A stretch of 5,787 nucleotides of DNA from Thermoanaerobaculia bacterium (GCA_023151335.1 JAKLJF010000345.1:1-5787), one strand, 5' to 3'; positions 1 to 5,753 are shown, counted from the stretch's first letter. Made by a program: numbers and translations. Notes: generated from the letters alone by a model not told the origin.

Positions 1-1160
1 AGCGAGGCGACGTAATCCTCGCTGACGCTGGCGTCATTCACCATCATGGGGTCTTCCATGGCGTCGTTGCCGTTGAAAACGGTCATGCAGGGGTATGGGA
101 ACGGATAGCCCGGCAGCCAGTCGCTCATCAAACGGATACCGTCGGCAGCGATACGGGCCACGCGGTAAAAATCGCGCGATTTGCTGTCGTATGCAGCGCT
201 GACAAAGGTGCGGCGCCCCGTTCGTTCGTCGGCCAGTGCGGAAGTGGCGTCCCAGTTGTAGTGGTCGCTGCCCGCAAATGCGAAATCGGGCACGTCCGCG
301 GCTGTATAGCGAAAAACATGCTGTTTCGACTTTTTAAAAACGCGGCCCGCTTTCAATTCGCTTTCCGTAAAAATTTTGACGACGTCGGTGTCGGAATGGG
401 CTTTTTGATAACGGTCCAGATAAACGGAATCCAGCAGATCGGCGGGGTTTTGCCATTCGCCGGTGGCCCAAAGCATGAAGCCGGCGGGTACGGTGAAGGT
501 GACGTCGTAATCGGAAAAATCGTTATAAAATTCCTGCAGGCCGTTGTACGGCGCATCGGCCCAGCCGTGGATATCGTCGTACACGGCCACCTGCGGGTAC
601 CAGTACGCGACAAAAAAGGCGCCCGCGTCGCACATACATTCCCGGGTAGCCTGCTTGTCGGAGGGCAGCGTGTACGACCAGCGCACCGTGATCGTGGCCT
701 GTTCGCCGGCGCGCAAGGGGTTGCCGTCCAGTTGGATGTCCAGAAAGGTGTTGTGCCGGCGGCGTTGTTTTTCACCCACGGGCCGGCCGTTGTATGTCAG
801 GGCTTCGATGTTCACCCCTTCATCCACGTCGGCGGGATTCACGTCGCTGGCGCGCTGGCCGCCCTTTCGGTACAGGTCGTGGGCCAGTTTGAGCCGGATG
901 ATCTTCAGGCTGTCGGGGCTGTTGTTAAAATAAGTAATGGCTGCTTCGCCGCTCAGCCGGCGTTTTTTGGGTTGCAGGCTGGCTTTTATGCTGTAGGCAG
1001 CGCGGTTTTGCCAGTAGCTTGGCCCCGGTTTACCGTCGTAGCCGCGGGTGCCCTTGTCGTAGGCGCGTTGCAGGTTGCGGGGGAAGAAGAGTTGGGGTTG
1101 GGGTTGGGCAACTTCAAGGGTTGCCAAAAAGAACAGAATAGCAGCGAAAAGGCGAAACAT
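1..1160 (-). CDS. Secreted M1-family zinc metallopeptidase (aminopeptidase-like), N-terminal part, truncated by window edge
   Basis: Seen: an open frame runs from ATG at 1160 to the window's first base without a stop, giving 386 codons. Residues 1-18 look like a signal peptide (basic Arg3, hydrophobic FAAILFFLATL core, likely cut after EVA), so the product is exported. A Pro-Gln repeat follows (residues 20-23). The next ~330 residues fit the beta-sandwich N-terminal domain of M1 peptidases, including YWYPQVAVYDD, EFYNDFSDYDVTFTVP and LWATGEWQNP. Residues 364-375 (GNDAMEDPMMVN) correspond to the GAMEN-like exopeptidase loop that grips the substrate N-terminus, with Met368-Glu369 the conserved core. 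Known of the family: the zinc motif HExxH plus a distal Glu follows this loop within some tens of residues, so it should lie just outside the window. Activity cannot be confirmed here. The gene lies 31 nt downstream of the Lrp-type regulator on the same strand, so read-through is possible. Family call firm; substrate unknown. Confidence 0.9.
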   Translation of the reverse strand, partial: MFRLFAAILFFLATLEVAQPQPQLFFPRNLQRAYDKGTRGYDGKPGPSYWQNRAAYSIKASLQPKKRRLSGEAAITYFNNSPDSLKIIRLKLAHDLYRKGGQRASDVNPADVDEGVNIEALTYNGRPVGEKQRRRHNTFLDIQLDGNPLRAGEQATITVRWSYTLPSDKQATRECMCDAGAFFVAYWYPQVAVYDDIHGWADAPYNGLQEFYNDFSDYDVTFTVPAGFMLWATGEWQNPADLLDSVYLDRYQKAHSDTDVVKIFTESELKAGRVFKKSKQHVFRYTAADVPDFAFAGSDHYNWDATSALADERTGRRTFVSAAYDSKSRDFYRVARIAADGIRLMSDWLPGYPFPYPCMTVFNGNDAMEDPMMVNDASVSEDYVAS

Positions 1161-1177
1161 AGGGAGCTCGTTTGCGG

Positions 1178-1185
1178 CAAAAATA
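1178..1185 (-). promoter_or_regulatory. Possible -7 box (TATTTTTG) for the M1 peptidase gene
   Basis: On the minus strand the octamer TATTTTTG fits the Bacteroidota -7 consensus TAnnTTTG exactly. It ends 17 nt before the peptidase ATG, which would give a leader of roughly 10-12 nt. I see no good TTTG-like -33 element at the usual distance upstream, where the DNA is the end of the regulator gene. It may be a weak or chance match, and the peptidase could instead be read from the regulator's promoter. Confidence 0.3.
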
Positions 1186-1191
1186 AACGCA

Positions 1192-1677
1192 TCATCGGGA
1201 AAATGTCACTGGCAGCACCGTCGAATGTTTTACCTCCGTCATCACGAAATGGCTCTGCACCCGCCCGATATTTTCCAGTGCGGCCAGCTTCTCCTTGACG
1301 AAATGCTGGTATTCGTCCATATCCCGCACCACGATTTTCAGCAAATAATCGTACTCGCCGGTCACGTGCAGGCATTCCAGCACCTCGGGCAATTTAACGA
1401 CGGTTTCTTCAAAGTTTAGTAAAAAATCGCGGTTGTGTTCCTTGAGCCAAACTTCGCATAAAACGAGCATGGGCAGCCCGATCTTCCGCCGGTCGAGCAG
1501 GGCCGTGTAGCGGGCAATATAGCCATCCCTTTCCAGCCGTTTCACGCGTTCGAACACGGGGGTGGTAGTCATGTCGAGCCGGGCGGCAATTTCCTTGGTC
1601 GTGAGGAAGGCGTCTTCCTGGAGCAGTTGCAGAATGACGCGGTCGGCAGCGTCCAAACCGTCGGATTTTTTTTCCAT
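1192..1677 (-). CDS. Lrp/AsnC-family transcriptional regulator
   Basis: A complete 161-residue protein, the normal length for this family, starting at ATG 1677. Residues 8-67 (from LDAADRVILQLLQEDA) form the winged helix-turn-helix. The recognition helix falls around residues 36-51 (TTTPVFERVKRLERDG), followed by the wing GYIARYTALLD. Residues ~70-150 form the AsnC/RAM ligand-binding and oligomerisation domain, with the typical effector-loop motif VTGEYDYLLKI at 105-115. Known of the family: such proteins form dimers to octamers that bind palindromic, often AT-rich operators, respond to amino acids and commonly repress their own gene. The gene is divergent from a PLP enzyme of the Cys/Met-metabolism family, so that gene is the likely target (inference). 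A perfect palindrome precedes its start codon. The effector may be methionine, a related sulfur amino acid or a product, but the sequence does not prove this. Confidence 0.95.
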   Translation of the reverse strand: MEKKSDGLDAADRVILQLLQEDAFLTTKEIAARLDMTTTPVFERVKRLERDGYIARYTALLDRRKIGLPMLVLCEVWLKEHNRDFLLNFEETVVKLPEVLECLHVTGEYDYLLKIVVRDMDEYQHFVKEKLAALENIGRVQSHFVMTEVKHSTVLPVTFSR

Positions 1678-1681
1678 AACA

Positions 1682-1696
1682 TCGCGTTTAACGCGA
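1682..1696. promoter_or_regulatory. Perfect 15-bp palindrome, candidate operator of the Lrp-type regulator
   Basis: The sequence TCGCGTTTAACGCGA consists of two perfectly complementary 7-bp arms around a single central T. It starts 4 nt upstream of the regulator's ATG (minus strand) and directly abuts the -7 box at 1697-1704, so the expected transcription start (about 1690-1692) falls inside it. Bound protein there would block initiation, as expected for autorepression. As RNA the arms could also fold (6-bp stem, TTA loop) close to the start codon, but the transcript would probably begin inside the left arm, which favours a DNA role. No second copy is seen in the divergent spacer. Confidence 0.55.
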
Positions 1697-1728
1697 CAAA
1701 CTTAGACTAATTTTCTTTTATTATAAAA
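1697..1728 (-). promoter_or_regulatory. Promoter of the Lrp-type regulator gene
   Basis: On the minus strand TAAGTTTG (1704 to 1697) matches the Bacteroidota -7 consensus TAnnTTTG perfectly. A TTTT (1728 to 1725) lies 20 nt upstream as an approximate -33 TTTG element, three of four bases matching. Transcription would start near 1691, giving a leader of about 14 nt. The flanking DNA is extremely AT-rich, which would help melting or act as an upstream element. Confidence 0.55.
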
Positions 1729-1737
1729 TAAAAAAGA

Positions 1738-1766
1738 TTTATTATCCATAATTAAAAATTTATTTG
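1738..1766 (+). promoter_or_regulatory. Weak candidate promoter of the PLP enzyme gene
   Basis: TTTATTTG (1759-1766) is one mismatch from TAnnTTTG. TTTA (1738-1741), 17 nt upstream, is one mismatch from the -33 TTTG. Transcription would start near 1772, about 40 nt before the ATG at 1813. An alternative is TTTG (1763-1766) with a poor -7 at 1790-1797. The whole 1697-1791 stretch has only about 14 G or C in 95 bases, so chance matches are likely and this assignment is tentative. Confidence 0.3.
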
Positions 1767-1812
1767 GAATATTAACCTAAAAAATCGAATATTGTGGGAA
1801 AACACTCGCATT

Positions 1813-3102
1813 ATGAAACGGAACTTTCAACCCGAAACCCTGATGATGTCGCACGGCTACCGGCCCGAATGGTCGGAAGGCGCCGTGAAATGCCCGATCT
1901 TTCAAACCTCTACTTTTGCTTTTCGCACGGCCGAGGAAGGCAAGGCATTTTTCGAACTGGCTTACGGTCTGCGCGAACGGGGCAACCGGGAGAAAACCGG
2001 CCTGATATACAGCCGCATCAACAACCCCGACATGGAGATACTCGAAGAGCGCCTCAAACTCTGGGACGGCGCGGAGGCCTGCGCAGCGTTCGAAAGCGGT
2101 ATGTCGGCGATCACTACTGTGCTGTTCGAGTTCCTGCAACCGGGCGATCTCCTGCTTTACAGCAACCCCCTCTACGGCGGCACCAGCCACTTCGTCCACC
2201 ACGTGCTCACCAAATGGGGCATCGAAGTGCGCGGGTTCCGGCCCGGCGCTACCCGGGAAGAGATCGTGCGGATCATCGGGCAATCGGGCAAACGGGACCG
2301 GCTCGGCATGATCTTCCTCGAAACGCCCGCCAACCCCACCAACGACCTGGTGGATATCGCCATGTGCCGCTCGGTAGCCGATCAGTTCAGCGTTTCCGGC
2401 CGGCGGGTATTGGTGGCAGTCGACAATACGTACATGGGTCCGCTCTGGCAACATCCGCTTCGGCACGGCGCCGACCTCGTACTGTATTCCGCCACCAAAT
2501 ACATCGGCGGCCACAGCGACGTGATCGCGGGCGCCTGCCTGGGCTCCGCCGATCTGATCGCCCGGGTGAAAACCCTGCGCACTTTTCTGGGCAATATGAT
2601 TGCTCCCAACACGGGCTGGCTCTTGCTGCGCAGTCTCGAAACCCTCAAACTGCGCATGGAAAAACAGGCGGAAAACGCACAGATCGTCGCCCGACGCCTG
2701 GCCGCACACCCCAAAGTTGACCGCGTACACTACCTCGGCCTGCTCACGCCTGCCGACGGCGAGGCATACGATATTTACCGGCGCCAATGCACGTCGCCGG
2801 GCGCTATGGTATCGTTCGAGATCAAAGGCGGCGAACACGAAGCCTTCGCCTTCCTCAACCATCTCAAACTGGTGAAACTGGCCGTCAGCCTCGGCAGCAC
2901 CGAATCGCTCGCCCAACACCCGGCCACCATGACCCACGCGGGCGTAGACCCAGAAGAAAAAGCGGCGTTCGGCATCACCGAATCGCTGGTGCGGCTCTCG
3001 GTGGGCGTGGAAAATGCAGAGGACCTGTGGTGGGATCTGGAGCAGGCGCTGGAAAAAGTGCCGGCGTGTGCGGAACTGCCTGTGGAGTTGGAGGCTGTTT
3101 GA
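1813..3102 (+). CDS. PLP-dependent cystathionine gamma-synthase / methionine gamma-lyase family enzyme
   Basis: A cytosolic fold-type I PLP enzyme of the Cys/Met-metabolism family, 429 residues. ATG 1813 is chosen because homologues as I know them begin near MKxNxxPETLMMSxGY; a TTG seven codons upstream (1792) is also in frame. Seen: YSRINNP with Tyr66 and Arg68, which in this family contact the cofactor phosphate of the partner subunit; LYGGTSH with Tyr121, the catalytic ring-stacking tyrosine; Asp204 in AVDNTY, pairing with the pyridine nitrogen; and Lys229 in SATKYIGGHSD, the Schiff-base lysine. The C-terminal LGSTESLAQHPATMTH loop and LVRLSVGVEN are also typical. All catalytic residues are present. 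The exact reaction (gamma-lyase, gamma-synthase or beta-lyase) is not settled: methionine gamma-lyases usually have Cys where Gly124 follows LYG, whereas synthases have GGT as here. The divergent Lrp-type regulator suggests amino-acid-responsive control and favours a catabolic role, but only by context. Confidence 0.93.
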   Translation: MKRNFQPETLMMSHGYRPEWSEGAVKCPIFQTSTFAFRTAEEGKAFFELAYGLRERGNREKTGLIYSRINNPDMEILEERLKLWDGAEACAAFESGMSAITTVLFEFLQPGDLLLYSNPLYGGTSHFVHHVLTKWGIEVRGFRPGATREEIVRIIGQSGKRDRLGMIFLETPANPTNDLVDIAMCRSVADQFSVSGRRVLVAVDNTYMGPLWQHPLRHGADLVLYSATKYIGGHSDVIAGACLGSADLIARVKTLRTFLGNMIAPNTGWLLLRSLETLKLRMEKQAENAQIVARRLAAHPKVDRVHYLGLLTPADGEAYDIYRRQCTSPGAMVSFEIKGGEHEAFAFLNHLKLVKLAVSLGSTESLAQHPATMTHAGVDPEEKAAFGITESLVRLSVGVENAEDLWWDLEQALEKVPACAELPVELEAV

Positions 3103-3128
3103 CTGCGACTTTAAAAGCAGTACCTTTA
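3098..3128 (+). promoter_or_regulatory. Promoter for the exported protein gene at 3153
   Basis: TTTG (3098-3101), 19 nt of spacer, then TACCTTTA (3121-3128), one mismatch from TAnnTTTG. This is the spacing expected for the Bacteroidota housekeeping sigma factor. Transcription would start near 3134, about 20 nt before the ATG at 3153. The -33 element overlaps the stop codon of the PLP enzyme gene, so the downstream gene can be expressed independently despite the 50-nt gap. The arms ACTGC and GCAGT (3102-3106, 3117-3121) form a small inverted repeat filling the spacer. Confidence 0.5.
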
Positions 3129-3152
3129 TTCCCCATATTCACGAGTTTTCTC

Positions 3153-3983
3153 ATGTCAACCCGGATACCTGCCCCCGCGGCGCTCCTGTTTTGCTTGTCT
3201 GTCGTGTCCCATTTTTCAGTGAGGGCACAGACAGACAGTTTCCGTTTGGCGTTAACACTACCGGTTCAGGCCAGCTTTGCCACGACCGACAACCTGGGAT
3301 TTATTTACCTGGTAACGCGGCAAAATGCCATTGAAAAATACAGTCCCGACGGCCGCCTGCTCACCCGTTACACCAACAACCGCCTGGGCGTAGCTGCCAG
3401 CCTCGACGTGACGAATCCGCTGAAAGTGCTGGTGTGGTACGCCGATTTCCGGACGGTCGTTTTCCTCGACCGAAGCCTGACTATCCTGGGCGAACTCAAC
3501 CTGAGCGCCGCCGGATTTCCGGAAGTGCGCGCTATTGCCGCCGCACAGGACGGCAACCTGTGGTTTTACGATGAAATTCGTTTTCATCTGCGAAAAATAT
3601 CGCCGGAAGGCGCCGAACTGCTGGAAAGCCAGGCACTGAACCAACTGCTGGATAGTCGACTACAGATCAGCTGCCTGCGCGACAATGGCAACGAAGTGCT
3701 GGCCGCCGATACGGCGGCGGGTTTGCTTTGGTTCGACATTTACGGACAGTTCCAAAAATTGGCGCCGAGAAAAAACATCGCCAGTTTTCAACTGGAACAG
3801 GACCGGCTGATCTATCCGGAAGGCGGTTTTCTCCACATCGAGCGCCTGCAGGCGCCGGTTGCCCGTACTTTGCCCCTGCCTACGCCCGCGGGGACAGGCA
3901 CAGCGCCTTTCTGGACGGCGCCGCGCCGGATTTTTATTCAAAACGGGGAGGCGCTGGAAGTTTGGCTATGGGACGGTCTCTGA
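3153..3983 (+). CDS. Exported conserved hypothetical protein, beta-propeller-like
   Basis: 276 residues. ATG 3153 is chosen because it is immediately followed by a signal peptide (residues 1-25: short basic start, hydrophobic ALLFCLSVV core, likely cleavage after VRA before QTDSF). The frame stays open upstream into the PLP gene, but that part is a shadow. No lipobox cysteine sits at the cleavage site, so the mature protein is probably soluble in the periplasm or at the outer membrane. The body is a series of short beta-strand-like units with repeated aromatic/Asp-Gly turns: DNLGFIYLVTRQNAIEKYSPDG (47-67, in parts), PLKVLVWYADFRTVVFLDRSL (89-109, in parts), AAQDGNLWFYD (130-140) and AGLLWFDIYGQF (189-200). 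These resemble blades of a propeller read by eye. I recall similar uncharacterised proteins in Bacteroidota with the DPLKVLLWYxDF-like motif but know no function. No catalytic motif is visible. It converges on the DUF4340 gene with a 26-nt gap and no clear terminator between them. Confidence 0.85.
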   Translation: MSTRIPAPAALLFCLSVVSHFSVRAQTDSFRLALTLPVQASFATTDNLGFIYLVTRQNAIEKYSPDGRLLTRYTNNRLGVAASLDVTNPLKVLVWYADFRTVVFLDRSLTILGELNLSAAGFPEVRAIAAAQDGNLWFYDEIRFHLRKISPEGAELLESQALNQLLDSRLQISCLRDNGNEVLAADTAAGLLWFDIYGQFQKLAPRKNIASFQLEQDRLIYPEGGFLHIERLQAPVARTLPLPTPAGTGTAPFWTAPRRIFIQNGEALEVWLWDGL

Positions 3984-4009
3984 ACATTTATCCGCCTCTG
4001 CCATTTACC

Positions 4010-5032
4010 CTAATTCCTCAGCCGCGGTTTTTCCGGTTCGCTGAAAAAAAAGTGATAGCCCCGGAAAATCGGCCCGAAGACGTGGTCTTGGGTCATCATA
4101 AATGATTCGCCGTTGTTGACGTCGGTAAAATAACGCACCACAAAAGGTTCGCCGCCTACCGTCCTGTATTGAACCGAAACCGGCCAGAAACGCACCTGCT
4201 TCTCCTGTCCGCCGGTTTTTTTCACCGAAACGATAGCAAAGGGCACCAGGGCGGTGACGGAGTCGCGCAGGGGATAATCGGTTTCAAAGCCTTCGGCGCC
4301 GAGTTTTTCGTATTGCAACAAATAGGCTTCCACGATGCCTTTGCGCAGGGGCGACTTGCTGGGCGGCGTGGTGCTGAACAGGGGTTTGACGTCATAGCCC
4401 TTCCCCTCTGTTTTCTCAATGCGGAAGGATTCGCTTTTTTGTTGCGGGTATTCGATCGAGACGGACTGGATGTCCTCCGGTTTTTCCTCGAACACAGTGC
4501 GGTCGCGCCAGTTGTCGTCGCCTACCATATAGCGCACCCGCACCTGTCCGATAAAAGAAGGCACGTGCACGGCGTAGGGTTGTTCGGCACCATCCATGAT
4601 CATGTAGGTGCCGCGTTCGTCGTTGGTCATGCCGCCCACGTAATAACTTTTCAGTTTTTCGCCGTTTTTGCCGTAAATCTCCACTTTGATACCTTCCGCG
4701 GCGAGGCCTCTGATGGTGGATTCTTCGGACGATTTGGTTGGAATAAACAACACGTTCAGTTTTGAAACCGTCTCCAGCAGGGTTTGCACCGCGGTGGGGC
4801 GTGCCTTGTAGCGGCCATTGTATATCCAGGTATCTCCCTGGCGTTCAAGGGTGGCCGTTTGGCCGCGGCGGTCGGCGATAAATATTTTGGTGATGTCCTG
4901 CGGATTTTTCACGGCAAAGTCCATATCCCAGGATACGTGACTGCCGGTTTGTGTTTTTTTCATCCGGAGCGCATAAAATGCGCCGGCGCCCAGGAGCAGA
5001 AAAAGGGCGACTAAAAGCCAGGTACGTTTCAT
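4010..5032 (-). CDS. DUF4340 domain-containing protein, N-terminally membrane-anchored
   Basis: 340 residues from ATG 5032. The frame extends upstream to 5158, but ATG 5032 is chosen because it gives a classic start: MKRTWLL followed by a hydrophobic segment (residues 4-21, LVALFLLLGAGAFYAL), then a basic RMKK. The upstream extension is Cys/Pro-rich and without family resemblance. The segment is a signal anchor or uncleaved signal, with the remainder in the periplasm. Family features seen: FAVKNPQDITKIFIADRRGQ (39-58), TWIYNGRYKARPTAVQTLLETV (69-89, in parts), GIKVEIYGKNGEKLKSYYVGG (114-134, in parts), GTYMIMDGAEQPYAVHVPSF (141-160) and NWRDRTVF (174-181). These are typical of Bacteroidota DUF4340 proteins. 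The function is unknown; in other bacteria the domain occurs beside GldF/GldG-type ABC transporter genes, but no transporter gene is in this window. The spacer to the upstream cdd gene is 196 nt, so it is probably a separate transcription unit. Confidence 0.88.
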   Translation of the reverse strand: MKRTWLLVALFLLLGAGAFYALRMKKTQTGSHVSWDMDFAVKNPQDITKIFIADRRGQTATLERQGDTWIYNGRYKARPTAVQTLLETVSKLNVLFIPTKSSEESTIRGLAAEGIKVEIYGKNGEKLKSYYVGGMTNDERGTYMIMDGAEQPYAVHVPSFIGQVRVRYMVGDDNWRDRTVFEEKPEDIQSVSIEYPQQKSESFRIEKTEGKGYDVKPLFSTTPPSKSPLRKGIVEAYLLQYEKLGAEGFETDYPLRDSVTALVPFAIVSVKKTGGQEKQVRFWPVSVQYRTVGGEPFVVRYFTDVNNGESFMMTQDHVFGPIFRGYHFFFSEPEKPRLRN

Positions 5033-5162
5033 GGCCGATGCGAAATTGTGTTTATTGAATGGGAAAACAACAGGAAGGAGCCTTGGTTTGGCCGGCAAAC
5101 ATGGATTACAGGGCACAAAAAAACAACATTTAGCGGCATAATTCAAATGTTTGCACACTTTC

Positions 5163-5183
5163 CCCCGCCGAAGCCAGGCGGGG
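5163..5183. terminator. GC-rich stem-loop downstream of cdd (terminator-like, or a small palindromic element)
   Basis: CCCCGCC (5163-5169) and GGCGGGG (5177-5183) are perfect 7-bp inverted arms around a 7-nt loop. On the minus strand the loop side reads TGGCTTC followed by GGC, so a CTTCGG tetraloop register is also possible. An outer GAAAG/CTTTTTC pairing could extend the stem across a small bulge. It lies 46 nt after the cdd stop and well before the DUF4340 start, a fitting place to end cdd transcription. No clear T-run follows the stem on either strand, so classic intrinsic termination is doubtful. RNA stabilisation, or a dispersed repeat copy, is possible. Confidence 0.45.
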
Positions 5184-5228
5184 ATGGAAAAAGCGCCCGA
5201 TGGGGGTTTCCATTACCTGACCGCCCGG

Positions 5229-5711
5229 TCACAGGAAGCCGCCGTCGAAGCCGAGCGGCAGCAGATCCAGCCCTTTATCAAATACATACACGGGCCCGGT
5301 TTCCCCCTGCAGAATCACCCGCATGGTCTGGCCGTTTTTGCGCTCTGTTTCGCAGATCACCTGCCGGCAGGCGCCGCAGGGAGCGGCAGGCTGCCCGATC
5401 ACTTTTCTGGGATTCCTGATAGTTACGGCGATGGCCATCACTTTTTCTTCCGGATACCGGCTGGCTGCTGCCGCCAACACCGATTGCTCCGCGCAAATAC
5501 ACATAGGATAGGAAGCATTTTCATAATTGCTGCCGCCCAGCATTTCGCCATTGCTGAAACGCACCGCGGCGCCCACTTTAAAGTTGGAATACGGCGAGTA
5601 GGAGTTCAACAATGACTGGCGGGCCACACCGAGCAGTTCGCGATCGGAGTCGGGAAGTTCTTCGGGCGATTCATACACGCGGAAGACGGTGGACAGGGTA
5701 TGTTCTTTCAT
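5229..5711 (-). CDS. cdd: Cytidine deaminase
   Basis: Hydrolyses cytidine and deoxycytidine to uridine and deoxyuridine plus ammonia in the pyrimidine salvage pathway; cytosolic. The gene encodes 160 residues from ATG 5711. This is near the short, homotetrameric type (about 130-140 residues) plus a ~20-residue N-terminal extension, which is common in Bacteroidota. Seen: the catalytic motif CAE with zinc ligand Cys73 and proton-shuttling Glu75, and PCGAC with zinc ligands Cys112 and Cys115. The substrate pocket shows YSNFKVGAA (41-49, Phe44) and the NYEN motif (62-65), whose Asn62 and Glu64 hold the ribose. All active-site residues are intact. The C-terminus LLPLGF is also typical. It is preceded by 42 nt and then the end of another minus-strand gene, so it may be the second gene of an operon. 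No good promoter octamer or Shine-Dalgarno sequence lies next to the start. Confidence 0.96.
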   Translation of the reverse strand: MKEHTLSTVFRVYESPEELPDSDRELLGVARQSLLNSYSPYSNFKVGAAVRFSNGEMLGGSNYENASYPMCICAEQSVLAAAASRYPEEKVMAIAVTIRNPRKVIGQPAAPCGACRQVICETERKNGQTMRVILQGETGPVYVFDKGLDLLPLGFDGGFL

Positions 5712-5753
5712 GACTATTAAAGTAAGATGAGGAATGAAGTTAATTGCCTCCGT

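Noticed and set aside
261..1298. A long plus-strand open frame (345 codons) antisense to the peptidase and regulator genes
   Set aside because: It is the reverse shadow of GC-rich minus-strand genes whose own translations show clear family motifs; its product is low-complexity Gly/Val/Ala-rich with no domain.
1742..1771. Imperfect inverted repeat TATCCA ... TTGGAATA in the divergent spacer
   Set aside because: The arms match only over about four bases in register (TCCA/TGGA) and the DNA is so AT-rich that such matches arise by chance.
1792..1812. TTG start seven codons upstream of the PLP enzyme ATG
   Set aside because: The ATG at 1813 matches the usual start of the family and TTG is less favoured; the extra residues show no similarity to homologues as I know them.
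1777..2937. A 386-codon minus-strand open frame opposite the PLP enzyme gene
   Set aside because: The plus strand encodes a full enzyme with all catalytic residues; the antisense product has no recognisable motif and would run through the divergent promoter region.
3984..4009. Possible bidirectional terminator between the convergent genes
   Set aside because: The 26-nt gap shows no inverted repeat or T-run.
5096..5151. One-mismatch -7 boxes for the DUF4340 gene (minus strand CATGTTTG and AACATTTG)
   Set aside because: Neither has a TTTG-like -33 element at a suitable distance, so I could not choose a promoter for this gene.
5033..5158. A 42-residue N-terminal extension of the DUF4340 protein
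   Set aside because: The extension is Cys/Pro-rich, would bury the signal-anchor inside the protein, and is not like the family; ATG 5032 gives a normal membrane-anchored start.
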